Shown: positions 1 through 9,181, numbered from the stretch's first letter. The stretch is DNA of 64,000 bases from Bradyrhizobium sp. WSM3983 (GCF_000473045.1 NZ_AXAY01000001.1:186001-250000); one strand, 5' to 3'. Translations and numbers: made by a program. The notes: generated by a model not told the origin, from the sequence alone.

Positions 1-1348
1 CCTCGTCATCGGTCGCATTCGGCCGGCCGTAGCGGATGTTCTCACGAATGGAGCGGTGGAACAACGAAATGTCCTGCGGCACCACGGAGATCGCCTCGCG
101 CAAGCTCTGCTGCGTCACCATGGAGATGTCCTGACCGTCGACAGTTACGCTGCCCTCGTCGACATCGTAGAAGCGCTGCAGCAGCGTGAACAGTGTCGAC
201 TTTCCGCCGCCGGACTGGCCGACCAGGCCGACGCGCTGGCCGGGCTGGAGCCGCAGGCTGAATCGCTCAAAGATCTTCTCAGCCCCGGGATAGCCGAAGG
301 TGACGTTGTTATAGGCGATCGCGACGCCAGTCTTGACCAGCGGTTCCGCCTCCGGGTGATCGCGTAGCTCGTGCGGCACCAGCAGCGTCGCAATCGCCTC
401 GGTCAGGCGCGCGACGTGCTGGGTGACATCGACCAGGGCCACGGCGAGATCGCGCGTCGCACTGAGAATGGAGATGCCGAGGGTACAGACCAGCACGACG
501 TCGCCGGTGGTCGCCTCGCCCTGCTGCCAGAGCGTGACGGCCCAGGCCATCAGCGCAACGGTCAAAAGCACGGTCACGCCGGCATGTAACAGCCGCAGCT
601 TCTCCAGATAACGCAGGCTGCGGCTTCGCGCGGTGAGCTCCCGGTTGACGGTGGCATCGAACCGCTCGTGCTCATGGCCGATGCCGCAGAACGCCCTAAC
701 CAGCGGCATATTGCTGATGACGTCGATCATCTCGCCGTCCACGACGGCGGCCTTGTCGGCGAAATCGTCATGCAGCGGCTTGCCGGCCGCAGCCAGATGG
801 AACATGGCGATCACCATGCCGCCGGCGATCACGGTAAGGCCGAGTGCCATATACGGGCTCACGGTTCCAATCAGCGCTATTGCCGCAATTGTGGCGATGC
901 ACGGCGGCAACACGTTCCAGACGAACATGTTCTCGACGGTGAACACCGCATTGGATGTGGCCGTAATGCGGCTGGTCAGCATGCCCGGCATGCGGTCCGA
1001 GAAATAGCTCGGCGCATGCCCGGTCAGATGACGAAATATGTCACGGCGTAAATCGCCCGTGACACGCACGAAGGTGAAGCTCGCCGTCCAGCTCGCGATC
1101 CGCCACAGAAAGTTGTCCGCCGCGATCAGCGACATGAGCAGAATGAATGCCAGCCATACGCTACCACCATGCGAGGTCCCCGCCGACAGACTGTCGACAA
1201 GAGATTTGACGCCGTATTGCGTGCCGACCGAGCAGGCGACGGCTGCAACGACGGCGCCCAGGATCACCAGATGCGACGCCAATCGACGCCGCAAATAGCG
1301 CAGGACAAAGGCAAATGGCCTGCGCGCGTATCCAGAAAGGTGATCCAT
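1..1348 (-). CDS. ABC transporter, fused permease/ATP-binding exporter (3' end outside window)
   Basis: Type I ABC exporter half-transporter, with the membrane domain followed by the ATPase on one chain. The reading frame starts at the ATG at 1348 (MDHLSGYARRPFAFVLRYL) and stays open to the window edge, giving about 449 residues. Several hydrophobic segments fill the first ~300 residues (for example LVILGAVVAAVACSVG). The Walker A motif GQSGGGKST lies near bases 195-225. The Q-loop stretch VPQDISLFHRSIRENIRYG is read near the window edge, so the LSGGQ signature and Walker B lie outside the window. The GGGG about 14 bases upstream is a weak ribosome site, and no other in-frame start is visible nearby. 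Substrate is unknown; lipid, peptide or drug export are all possible. Confidence 0.88.
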   Translation of the reverse strand, partial: MDHLSGYARRPFAFVLRYLRRRLASHLVILGAVVAAVACSVGTQYGVKSLVDSLSAGTSHGGSVWLAFILLMSLIAADNFLWRIASWTASFTFVRVTGDLRRDIFRHLTGHAPSYFSDRMPGMLTSRITATSNAVFTVENMFVWNVLPPCIATIAAIALIGTVSPYMALGLTVIAGGMVIAMFHLAAAGKPLHDDFADKAAVVDGEMIDVISNMPLVRAFCGIGHEHERFDATVNRELTARSRSLRYLEKLRLLHAGVTVLLTVALMAWAVTLWQQGEATTGDVVLVCTLGISILSATRDLAVALVDVTQHVARLTEAIATLLVPHELRDHPEAEPLVKTGVAIAYNNVTFGYPGAEKIFERFSLRLQPGQRVGLVGQSGGGKSTLFTLLQRFYDVDEGSVTVDGQDISMVTQQSLREAISVVPQDISLFHRSIRENIRYGRPNATDDE

Positions 1349-1527
1349 GTGACACTCGACCCCGTCGTGATAATTCCAATTGTTCTTACTGGCCGATTGA
1401 ACATCGACCGCTTCGCCTCGGTTCCGGGCACCGTCATCACGACATGCGGATGCGGACGATCTGCGAAGAGGTGATGGCAGCATCGAGACAGGCGCCAGAT
1501 GTGTCCAATAAGTAACGTCTGTTGAAC

Positions 1528-1552
1528 GGAACTTCGCAACTGCGGGAACGTT
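1528..1552 (+). promoter_or_regulatory. EcfG-type general stress promoter upstream of the glycosyltransferase
   Basis: GGAAC at 1528-1532 and CGTT at 1549-1552 are separated by exactly 16 bases, matching the GGAAC-N16/17-CGTT consensus of the alphaproteobacterial general stress sigma factor EcfG. The -10 element lies 73 bases before the ATG at 1625, leaving a leader of roughly 65 bases. This points to induction of the glycosyltransferase by the PhyR-NepR-EcfG pathway. Confidence 0.7.
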
Positions 1553-1624
1553 CCCTTGTCTGGCATTTGCCGGTGCCGATACGCTGGGGGTTTCAAAGTT
1601 CATGATCGCAGAGGAGATGGCGAG

Positions 1625-2695
1625 ATGCGCATCGCGCAGGTAGCTCCGTTGACGGAGGCTGTTCCACCCAAGCTGTATGGCGGCACCGAGCGGGTGGTGC
1701 ATTGGTTGACGGAAGAGTTGGTTGCCCTCGGACACGACGTCACACTGTTCGCTAGTGGCGATTCACAGACGTCGGCGAAGCTGGACGCGTTATGGCCGCG
1801 GGCGCTTCGCCTCGACGGTTCCGTGCGCGATCCCAACGCGCTGCACATGGTGCTCTTGGAGCGCGTGCGGCAAAAATGTGACGACGAGGAGTTCGACTTC
1901 CTCCACTTCCACCTCGATTATTATCCGTGGTCGCTGTTTTACCGGCAGCCGACACCGTTCCTGACCACGCTGCACGGCCGGCTCGATTTGCCGGAGCATC
2001 AGCCGGTGTTCAACATCTTCTCCAAGATGCCTGTCATCTCGATCTCGAACGCGCAGCGGCGACCGGTGCCGCAGGCGAACTGGGTGAGGACGATCCATCA
2101 CGGCCTGCCGGAGAATTTGCTGACGCCGAAGCCGGCCAAGCAAGAGTATCTCGCCGTGCTCGGCCGGATCGCGCCGGAGAAAGGCGTCGACCGTGCCATC
2201 AAGATCGCGATGCATTGCGGCATTCCGCTGAAGATCGCGGCCAAGGTCGATCGCGCCGACCAGGATTATTACGACGAGCTGATCAAGCCGATGATCGTGA
2301 ACAATCCGCTGGTCGATTTCATCGGCGAGATCAGCGATCACGAAAAGTCCGATTTCCTCAGCGGTGCGCTCGGCCTGCTGTTACCGATCGACTGGCCGGA
2401 GCCGTTCGGCCTGGTGATGATCGAAGCCATGGCCTGCGGCACGCCGATCGTCGCCTTCAACCGCGGCTCGGTGCCGGAGATCATCGACGAGGGCCTCACC
2501 GGCTTCGTGGTCGAGGACATCCTCAGCGCCGCCGGCGTCGTCAACCGCCTCGCGCAGCTCGACCGCACCGCCATCCGCAAGCAGTTCGAGACGCGCTTCA
2601 CCGCGCGGCGGATGGCGCTCGACTATCTCGCCGCCTATCGCAGCCTGACGGATGCGCAGGCGCCGCGGATCAAGCTGGTCAGCAGCGCGGAGTGA
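1625..2695 (+). CDS. Glycosyltransferase family 4 (GT-B fold)
   Basis: Cytoplasmic GT-B glycosyltransferase of 356 residues. The N-terminal acceptor domain starts MRIAQVAPLTEAVPPKLYGG and continues with GTERVVHWLTEELVALGHDV, typical of the GT4 group. The C-terminal donor domain carries the E-x7-E motif in EPFGLVMIEAMACGTP, which binds the nucleotide sugar. I chose the ATG at 1625 because GAGGAG lies 8-14 bases upstream and the family N-terminus begins here; an upstream TTG at 1556 would add 23 unrelated residues. The gene stands alone behind an EcfG-type promoter, so a stress-related sugar transfer is likely. The acceptor is unknown. Confidence 0.85.
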   Translation: MRIAQVAPLTEAVPPKLYGGTERVVHWLTEELVALGHDVTLFASGDSQTSAKLDALWPRALRLDGSVRDPNALHMVLLERVRQKCDDEEFDFLHFHLDYYPWSLFYRQPTPFLTTLHGRLDLPEHQPVFNIFSKMPVISISNAQRRPVPQANWVRTIHHGLPENLLTPKPAKQEYLAVLGRIAPEKGVDRAIKIAMHCGIPLKIAAKVDRADQDYYDELIKPMIVNNPLVDFIGEISDHEKSDFLSGALGLLLPIDWPEPFGLVMIEAMACGTPIVAFNRGSVPEIIDEGLTGFVVEDILSAAGVVNRLAQLDRTAIRKQFETRFTARRMALDYLAAYRSLTDAQAPRIKLVSSAE

Positions 2696-2721
2696 GGGGC
2701 GCGCTGTCGCCTCAAGACACA

Positions 2722-2828
2722 CTGTCATGCCCCGGCTTGACCGGGGCATCCAGTACGCCGCAGCTTCTCGGCTCAAGCCTTGCCGTCTCTGGAATACTGG
2801 ATCGCCCGGCCAAGCCGGGCGATGACAG
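2722..2828. repeat. Dispersed palindromic repeat (CCCCGGCTTGACCGGGGC type)
   Basis: The outer arms CTGTCAT and ATGACAG enclose two GC-rich hairpins, CCCCGGCTTGACCGGGG near 2730 and CGCCCGGCCAAGCCGGGCG near 2805. Inner arms CCAGTA and TACTGG also pair, so the whole unit folds on itself. It fills the gap between convergent genes. I recall this type as a common intergenic repeat in Bradyrhizobium. It may also act as a bidirectional terminator. Confidence 0.8.
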
Positions 2829-2861
2829 CGAGTGTGTGGCAACGACAGAGGCAGCAGCGCC

Positions 2862-4793
2862 CTACACCACCACCGCCCGCTTCGGCTCCACAATCTCGAA
2901 CATCCGCGGGAATTCATCCATCAGGCCCATCAACTCGGCGAGCCGCATCGGGTTGCCTGACAGCTTGACCTTCCCTGCGGCGACGGCTTCCGGAAAGCTC
3001 GTCAGCTTCGCGATCACCTCATCCAGCGTCGCGCGTGCCAGCGTGAAGCAGGCGTCGGCATTCTCCGCCTGAAGGCCTTCCGTATAAGTCAGCGCGCAGT
3101 TCTCCAGATTGAGCACGAACGTTTCGCCCGTATCGGAAAAACTCCAGTTCAGCACGATGTGCTTGCCTTCCGCCTTCGGGCCGTTGAGGCGGACGCCGAG
3201 CACGTCCCAGAGCTGCTCGGTGCGCAACGCCGCCAGCGTCTCACGCGGCATCGGCGGGCGCGGCGGGGTATTTGGCATGCCCTGGCGCAATTCCTGGGCG
3301 CCAAACAAATAGGCGTTACGCCAGGTCGAGCTCTCGGCGGCATAGCCGAGCTGCTCCAGCGTATCGGCCAGCAGCGCACGCGCCGCTGCATTATCGGGCT
3401 CGGCGAAGACGAGATGGCCGAGGACCTCCGCCACGAAGCGAAATTCGCCCTTGTCAAAGTCCGCAGCGGCCCGTGCGAGGATCGCGTCTGCGCCGCCCAT
3501 ATACTCGACATATTTCTTGCCCGACTCCACCGGCGGCAGCGGATCGAGATTGACCGGATTGGCGTCGTACCAGCCGAGATATTTCTGGTAGATCGCCTTC
3601 ACATTGTGCCGGATGTGGCCGTAATAGCCGCGGCCGTGCCAGGCGCCGTCCAGGCTCTTCGGCAGTTGGATCGTCTCGGCGATCTCGGCGGCGTTCAGAC
3701 CGTGGTTCATCAGGCGGATGGTCTGGTCATGCGCGAATTTGTAGAGGTCGCGCTGCTGCCGGATCATTTCGCCGATGCGCTCGCGGCCCCACACCGGCCA
3801 ATGATGCTGGCCACACATCGCCTCGGCCTTGCCGCCCCACAGATGCAGCGCCTCGTTGAGATATTTCGACCAGGCCAGCGCGTCGCGCACGTCGGCGCCG
3901 CGGAACGGCAGCAGATTGTGGAAATTATGCGTGCAGTTCTCGGCAAGGTTCAAAAGCCTGTAGCGCGGTAGGAAGAAATGCATCTCCGCCGGCGCTTCGC
4001 TGTTCGGCGCCATCTGGAATTCGAATTCGACGCCGTCGATGACGCGCTTGTCGCCGGTCGCCATGATCAGGTCGGTCGGACGCAGCAGCGCGACCGCGCC
4101 CGCCGCCATGGTCTTGCCGAGGCCGCAATCGACATGGCCGCGCACGCCCTTGGCGAGGAACGGCCCGAACTGGTATTGCGCCCGGCGCAGCATCGCCGGT
4201 CCCGCAATGATGTTCTCGGAGACGGCGTGCTCCATGAACAGGTTCGGCGCGATGATGGGCACGCTCGCACTGGCCAGCGCGTCCTCCTCCAGCACGCCGC
4301 GCGCGCCGCCCCAGTGATCGGTATGGGTGTGGGTGAAGATCACGGCCGCGACCGGCTTCCGGCCGCGATGCTCGAAGTAGAGCTCGAGCGCGGCGCGGGC
4401 GCCTTCGATCGCGGTCAGGGTATCGACCACGATGACGCCGCTGTCGCCCTCGATCAGCGTCATGTTGGCGATGTCGAGCCCGCGCACCTGGTAGACGCCG
4501 GGCACGACCTCGAACAACCCGTGCTGCATGTTGAGCCGCGACTGCCGCCACAGGCTGGGATTGACCGTGGGCGGCGCCTCATCAGTGGACAGAAAGCGAT
4601 AGGGCTCGAGGCTCCAGACCGTCCGCCCCTGCGGGTTCGTAATCTTCGCGTGCTCGATCGTGCCGAGGAAGCCGCGCGCAGCGTCGTCGAAATCCCGTGC
4701 GTCGGAAAAAGGAAGCGCATTCAGCATCGCCGTTTGCTGTGCAATGACGGACGGCGTTGCGTCCTTTGGCTCGCTGCTCGAAATCTCGGTCAT
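2862..4793 (-). CDS. Alkyl sulfatase-type metallo-beta-lactamase hydrolase (SdsA/Yjcs family)
   Basis: Predicted zinc hydrolase of 643 residues, close to the ~650 of the SdsA1/BDS1 alkyl sulfatase family, which cleaves long-chain alkyl sulfates such as SDS. Residues ~90-330 form the MBL fold with THTHTDHWGG (His155, His157, Asp159, His160 in this numbering). A dimerisation region follows, and residues ~520-643 form the SCP2-like lipid-binding domain typical of the family. I chose the ATG at 4793 (MTEISSSEPK) because AGGGGAG lies about 11 bases upstream; a start at 4862 would add 23 poorly placed residues. No signal peptide is visible from this start. It is the last gene after a TRAP transporter on the same strand, which suggests the transporter imports its substrate or a relative of it. 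Confidence 0.82.
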   Translation of the reverse strand: MTEISSSEPKDATPSVIAQQTAMLNALPFSDARDFDDAARGFLGTIEHAKITNPQGRTVWSLEPYRFLSTDEAPPTVNPSLWRQSRLNMQHGLFEVVPGVYQVRGLDIANMTLIEGDSGVIVVDTLTAIEGARAALELYFEHRGRKPVAAVIFTHTHTDHWGGARGVLEEDALASASVPIIAPNLFMEHAVSENIIAGPAMLRRAQYQFGPFLAKGVRGHVDCGLGKTMAAGAVALLRPTDLIMATGDKRVIDGVEFEFQMAPNSEAPAEMHFFLPRYRLLNLAENCTHNFHNLLPFRGADVRDALAWSKYLNEALHLWGGKAEAMCGQHHWPVWGRERIGEMIRQQRDLYKFAHDQTIRLMNHGLNAAEIAETIQLPKSLDGAWHGRGYYGHIRHNVKAIYQKYLGWYDANPVNLDPLPPVESGKKYVEYMGGADAILARAAADFDKGEFRFVAEVLGHLVFAEPDNAAARALLADTLEQLGYAAESSTWRNAYLFGAQELRQGMPNTPPRPPMPRETLAALRTEQLWDVLGVRLNGPKAEGKHIVLNWSFSDTGETFVLNLENCALTYTEGLQAENADACFTLARATLDEVIAKLTSFPEAVAAGKVKLSGNPMRLAELMGLMDEFPRMFEIVEPKRAVVV

Positions 4794-4898
4794 TGGGATG
4801 GCTGCTCCCCTCATTTGGTTGGAGCCATCTAATCCGATTAGTGTACCGATTCCAACAGCCAACGACCGGCAACGCCGGTCGCTGAACGCGGCGTCGAC

Positions 4899-6947
4899 CT
4901 AGTGCATCCCCAGCACCCGCGGCAGCCATAGCGTCAAATCGGGCCAGTAGGTCACGATGACGAGGAAGCCGAGCATGGTGAGCAGCCATGGCATCACCGC
5001 TCCCGCCAGATCGGTGATGCGCATGCGCGCTATCATTGATGCCACGTAGAGGTTCAGGCCGACAGGCGGATGACAGAGCCCGACCTCCATATTGACATCC
5101 ATCACGATGCCGAAATGGACGAGGTCGATGCCGAGCTTCTTGGCCGCCGGTGCCAGGATCGGCGCCATGATCAGGATGATCGAGTTCGGTTCCATGAAAT
5201 TGCCCGCGAGCAGCAGCAGCACGTTGACGACCAGGAGGAAGCCGACCCAGCCGAGATTCTGCGCCGCGATCCAGTCCGCGAGGACCGTCGGCAGGTTCTC
5301 GTTGGCGAGCACGAAGGAGAATAGCACCGCGTTGGTGACGATGTAGAGCAGCATCGCGCTGGTATTGGCGGCGCGCAGCAACACCCGCGGCACATCCTTC
5401 AGGCCGATCGCCTTGTAGACGAACACTGCAATGATGAAGGAATAAACCGCGGCCATCGCGGCGGCCTCGGTGGCGGTGAACAGGCCGCTATAGATGCCGC
5501 CGATGATGATGACGACCAGCATCAGGCCCCAGATGCTCTCACGGAAGGTGCGGACGGTCTCGCCCCAGGTCGCCTTCGGCAGTCGCGGATAGTCGCGACT
5601 GCGCGCGAGCCACCAGGTGACGATGCAGAGCATGGTCGTCAGCAGGATGCCAGGCAGGAGGCCCGCGACGAACAGCGCGCCGATCGAGGTGTTGGTGGAA
5701 ACCGCGTAGACGATCTTCGGAATCGACGGCAGCATCAGGATGCCGAGCGAGCCCGCGACGGTGATGATGCCGGCGCCGAAACGCATGGGATAGCCGTGGC
5801 GGACCATCTCCGGCAGCACGATGGCCCCGATCGCGGCGACCGTCGCCACACTCGAGCCGCACACCAGCGCGAACATGGCGCAGGCGACGATGCCGGCGAG
5901 CCCCAGTCCGCCGTGCCAGTGCCCGATCAGCGACGTCGCGAAGTTGATCATGCGGCGCGCGACGCCGCCATGGGTGAGGAAATTGCCCGCCAGGATGAAG
6001 AACGGGATCGCCATGATCTCGAAGCCCTCGATGCCCGTGAAGAGCTTCATCGAGACCGCTTCGATCGGCACCGTCGTCAGCGTGAACAGGAAGGTCATCA
6101 CGGTGAGGCCGAGCGCGATCGAGACCGGGATGCCGGTCAGCATCAGCGCGATCAGGAGCCCAAACACCGTCGCAGCCCGCATCCATTGCGGCAGCGCGAA
6201 CACGCCGAACTTCTCGGCAAGGCACATCGCGAAGATCAGGATCGGCGCCATGATCAGGATCACGCCGAGCGGCGAAACCTTTCGCGAGGCAGCCTTCGTT
6301 GCGGCGCCAGCGGGCTGCGGATGCAGCGCCGGCGAGCCGTCGGCCTCGACGCCCTCGACATGGCTCTCGTCATGATGCGGCAGCTCGCCAGTCCAGTAGT
6401 AGGACCACGAGACCTGGAGGAAGCGGAAGCACATCAGGCCCGAGCCGAGCGGGATCGCCAGATAGACGAACCACATCGGCGCTTCCAGGTCGTTGGACTG
6501 CTGCCCGGTCTTGAACATCTCGGAAACGAACGAGGCGCCGAAGGTGGCAATCATGCCGGTGAACAGCGCGCCGCAGAGCAGCGAGAACAGGATCACGTGC
6601 TTGCGCGAATGTTCGGGCAAACGGTTGACGAGCAGATCGACGCCGACATGGATGCCGGTGCGCACGCCATAGGCCGCGCCGAACTTCGCCATCCAGATGA
6701 ACATGTAGATGCACAGTTCCTGCGCCCAGGAGAGGTCGAGCTCGGACAGGAAGGTGAACACCGCCATCGACAGCGACGCGAGCCAGGTCATGCCGTGCGC
6801 GGCGGCCCATCGCGACAGATTGATCGATTCACCCGCACCGTAGCGGTGCACGACGGCGATGAAGATCAGTCCGGTTGCAGCCGCAATGAGCGTCGCGATC
6901 AACCATTCTTCGAGATGATTGAGCAGCTGGTTGAGCACGCGCAGCAA
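4899..6947 (-). CDS. dctQM: TRAP transporter fused small and large permease subunits (DctQM)
   Basis: Inner-membrane protein of about 682 residues. Residues 1-170 are the four-helix DctQ domain, followed by a polar linker (near HHDESHVEGVEADGSPA). Residues ~230-680 are the 12-helix DctM domain with the conserved ALVCGSSVATVAAIG and NLYVASMIARMRITDL-type segments. It drives sodium-coupled uptake of organic anions delivered by DctP. The start I favour is the TTG at 6947-6945, which has AGGGGG with a 7-base spacing. The upstream GTG at 6989 would lie inside a perfect hairpin and add 14 non-conserved residues. It follows dctP and precedes the alkyl-sulfatase-like gene. Confidence 0.88.
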   Translation of the reverse strand: MLRVLNQLLNHLEEWLIATLIAAATGLIFIAVVHRYGAGESINLSRWAAAHGMTWLASLSMAVFTFLSELDLSWAQELCIYMFIWMAKFGAAYGVRTGIHVGVDLLVNRLPEHSRKHVILFSLLCGALFTGMIATFGASFVSEMFKTGQQSNDLEAPMWFVYLAIPLGSGLMCFRFLQVSWSYYWTGELPHHDESHVEGVEADGSPALHPQPAGAATKAASRKVSPLGVILIMAPILIFAMCLAEKFGVFALPQWMRAATVFGLLIALMLTGIPVSIALGLTVMTFLFTLTTVPIEAVSMKLFTGIEGFEIMAIPFFILAGNFLTHGGVARRMINFATSLIGHWHGGLGLAGIVACAMFALVCGSSVATVAAIGAIVLPEMVRHGYPMRFGAGIITVAGSLGILMLPSIPKIVYAVSTNTSIGALFVAGLLPGILLTTMLCIVTWWLARSRDYPRLPKATWGETVRTFRESIWGLMLVVIIIGGIYSGLFTATEAAAMAAVYSFIIAVFVYKAIGLKDVPRVLLRAANTSAMLLYIVTNAVLFSFVLANENLPTVLADWIAAQNLGWVGFLLVVNVLLLLAGNFMEPNSIILIMAPILAPAAKKLGIDLVHFGIVMDVNMEVGLCHPPVGLNLYVASMIARMRITDLAGAVMPWLLTMLGFLVIVTYWPDLTLWLPRVLGMH

Positions 6948-6970
6948 ATCAAGTCCCCCTATCGATGCGA

Positions 6971-7002
6971 AACGGTCGGGAGTGCGCACACTCCCGACCG
7001 TT
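6971..7002 (-). terminator. Perfect 14-bp hairpin between dctP and dctQM
   Basis: Arms at 6971-6984 and 6989-7002 (AACGGTCGGGAGTG and its complement) are separated by a four-base loop, cgca. No T-run follows on the minus strand, so partial termination or 3'-end protection of the dctP message is likelier than full termination. That arrangement is common where a binding protein must be made in excess over its permease. Confidence 0.6.
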
Positions 7003-7026
7003 GGTATTATTCTCCCGGAAAACGCG

Positions 7027-8040
7027 TCAGTTCATCTTGACGTCGAGCTCCTTGCCGATGAGATCGAGCACTTCCTGCCCGACCCGGCCCTTGGCCCATT
7101 TATAAGTCGGCTGCATCGCTTCCTGCCACGCCTTGCGGTCGGCGTCGCTGAGATAATGCAGCGTGGTCTTGCCCGTCTTCTTGATCTCGGCCAGCGCGTC
7201 CTCGTTCTCCTGGTGCGCGATCTGGTTCGTGTACTCGGTCGCGTCCGCCATCGCCTTCTCGAGCTGGGTGCGCATGTCAGGCGGCAGGCCGGACCAGAAT
7301 TTCGAGTTGACGATGACGGCATATTGCAGATGCGCGTGATAGGACACGGTGATGTCCTTCTGCACCTCGTAGAACTTCTGCGTCAGATAGTTGGACGCGG
7401 TGTTCTCGCAGCCGTCGACCACGCCGGTCTGCAGCGCCTGATAGACTTCGGAGAATGCCATGATTTGCGGGATCGAGCCCATGAGACGGAAATACTGGTC
7501 GGCGATCTTCGAGCCGGAGATGCGGAATTTCAGGCCCTTGAAATCCTCCGGCTTCATCAACGGACGGTTCGACGACACCATGTGGAAGCCGTTGTCCCAA
7601 TAAGCGAGACCGGTGATGCCCTTGGCCTCCAGTTTCTGGAACAGCCATTTGCCGACGGTGCCCTTCATCGCGTTGGAATAGGTCGCGTCGTCCTTGAACA
7701 GCCAGGGCAGATCGAGCGCCTCGAATTCCTTGATGCCGAGCGGCGCGAATTTCGCGGTCGAGGGCGCCAGCATCTGGACCGAGCCGAGCTGGAGCGCCTC
7801 GATCTCCTCCTTGTCCTTGTAGAGCGAGGAGTTCGGATAGACTTCGATCTTGACCTTGCCGTCTGTGTACTTCTCGGCAAGCTCCTTGAACTTCAGCGCG
7901 CCCTTGCCCTTCGGGGTATCGTTGGCGACGACGTGGCTGAACTTGATGATGATCGGGCTCTGTGCCTGGGCCAAGTCCGAAGACAAGACAGGGGCCAGGG
8001 CGAACGCGGCTGCAGCGGCCGCAAAGAGCAGTTTGCGCAT
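7027..8040 (-). CDS. dctP: TRAP transporter substrate-binding protein (DctP family)
   Basis: Periplasmic binding protein of 337 residues that captures an organic anion for the DctQM permease. A clear signal peptide begins at MRKLLFAAAAAAFALAPVL and ends at AQA about residue 27. The mature protein shows the DctP hallmarks: ANDTPKGKGALKFKELAEK, PWLFKDDATY, and GLKFRISGS with the Arg that salt-bridges the ligand carboxylate in this family. The start is the ATG at 8040 with GGAGG at good spacing. A longer frame to 8124 adds 28 residues ahead of the signal peptide and is unlikely. The ligand cannot be named from sequence; the downstream alkyl-sulfatase-like gene suggests a sulfated or amphipathic acid. 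Confidence 0.9.
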   Translation of the reverse strand: MRKLLFAAAAAAFALAPVLSSDLAQAQSPIIIKFSHVVANDTPKGKGALKFKELAEKYTDGKVKIEVYPNSSLYKDKEEIEALQLGSVQMLAPSTAKFAPLGIKEFEALDLPWLFKDDATYSNAMKGTVGKWLFQKLEAKGITGLAYWDNGFHMVSSNRPLMKPEDFKGLKFRISGSKIADQYFRLMGSIPQIMAFSEVYQALQTGVVDGCENTASNYLTQKFYEVQKDITVSYHAHLQYAVIVNSKFWSGLPPDMRTQLEKAMADATEYTNQIAHQENEDALAEIKKTGKTTLHYLSDADRKAWQEAMQPTYKWAKGRVGQEVLDLIGKELDVKMN

Positions 8041-8063
8041 GAAGGACCTCCCCAACAACCTCG

Positions 8064-8094
8064 GAAACCGGGTTCTTTTTTGTTTTACGGTTTC
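8064..8094 (-). promoter_or_regulatory. Inverted repeat in the dctP leader, possible operator
   Basis: GAAACCG at 8064-8070 and CGGTTTC at 8088-8094 form a 7-bp inverted repeat with a 17-base A/T-rich centre, 24-54 bases before the dctP ATG. It could bind a repressor or form a leader stem. No regulator gene is adjacent. Confidence 0.3.
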
Positions 8095-8255
8095 AGTAGT
8101 GGCAGCAATCCTTACCCCGAACAACTAGACCTAAGCCCAATTTGCCGCAGCGAAGCTATGCCGCAGTGAAGCTATCTTGATGGCGGTCGCAAGCGCAACC
8201 CGCCGCCCGCTTCGTCCCCTGGGAGCGAGCGCTTATGTCGCATCGCCGAAAGGCA

Positions 8256-9026
8256 TTAGCCCTTGCGCTGGGCGACCATGAACAGCCGCCGGAACGGGAA
8301 TAGCGTCTGCCCGGCGGCATTCTTCGGATAGGCCCTTGCCACCCGCTCGCCATAGGCCGCTTCGAATGCGGTCTTCTCGTCGCCCTGCAACACGTCGAGA
8401 TAGCGCGTCAGCCAGGTGCCCTTGGTCCATTCCTTCACGGGATTGTCGCCCTCGAGGACCTGGAGATATTCGGTCTCCCAGATGTCGATATTCTCAGACA
8501 GCGGCGCCAGAAGATCGTGATAGAAGGCCGGCCCCTCGACCGGTGGCGGCGTGACGAGGTGCTCGACCTTGGACCGCCACGGCCCGTTCAGGGCGGTCTC
8601 GCCGATCAGAACATGCGACGGCGCCAGGAAGTTACGCGGCATCTGCACTGCAAGCATGCCGCCGGGCGCGACCTTCTCCATCACCGACGGGAAGAGTGCC
8701 GCATGATTGGGCAACCAGTGCAGTGCGGCATTGGAATAGACGACGTCGTATTGCTTGGCGGGGCGCCAATGGCCGAGGTCCTCATGTGACCATTCCACGT
8801 CCGGAGCGGCTTTGCGCCCCGCGGCAACCATCTCGGCCGAGCCCTCGACGCCCGTCACCGCGGCGGACGGCCAGCGCTCCTTGATCAGCTTCGTGACATT
8901 GCCCGCGCCGGCTCCAAGGTCCGCGACCGTGCGCGGGCCAACATCGGGAATCCGCATCAACAGGTCGACCGCGGGCCGGAGCCGGTGGCCGGAGAATTTC
9001 AAATATTGCTGCGGATCCCACACCAT
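8256..9026 (-). CDS. tam: Trans-aconitate 2-methyltransferase
   Basis: Cytoplasmic class I SAM-dependent methyltransferase of 256 residues, the usual size for Tam. The N-terminus MVWDPQQYLKFSGHRLRPA matches the Tam start. The SAM-binding motif VADLGAGAGNVT follows at ~35-46, and NAALHWLPNH is the family signature after it. Tam methylates trans-aconitate, a spontaneous by-product that inhibits aconitase. The frame opens at the ATG at 9026. It stands alone on this strand, 155 bases from the divergent SDR gene. Confidence 0.88.
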   Translation of the reverse strand: MVWDPQQYLKFSGHRLRPAVDLLMRIPDVGPRTVADLGAGAGNVTKLIKERWPSAAVTGVEGSAEMVAAGRKAAPDVEWSHEDLGHWRPAKQYDVVYSNAALHWLPNHAALFPSVMEKVAPGGMLAVQMPRNFLAPSHVLIGETALNGPWRSKVEHLVTPPPVEGPAFYHDLLAPLSENIDIWETEYLQVLEGDNPVKEWTKGTWLTRYLDVLQGDEKTAFEAAYGERVARAYPKNAAGQTLFPFRRLFMVAQRKG

Positions 9027-9181
9027 CGTTCAAGCCTTTTCTTTTTCGTATTTCCTTCGCTGTCGCCCTTGGTTACCACTGCTCGTCCCGGTCGGGCAAA
9101 TCGCCGCACCTGGGACAGGGCAGGAAACGAACGACAAACGAACAGCAAAACGCAAATAAGCGAACAAGAGAGCGTGTGACC

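Noticed and set aside
1544..1555. Palindrome GGGAACGTTCCC as an operator
   Set aside because: It overlaps the EcfG -10 element, which explains it better; no regulator gene is near.
5796..7040. Long open frame on the plus strand opposite dctQM
   Set aside because: Antisense to a well-supported gene; composition is Arg/His-rich as expected from reading high-GC codons backwards.
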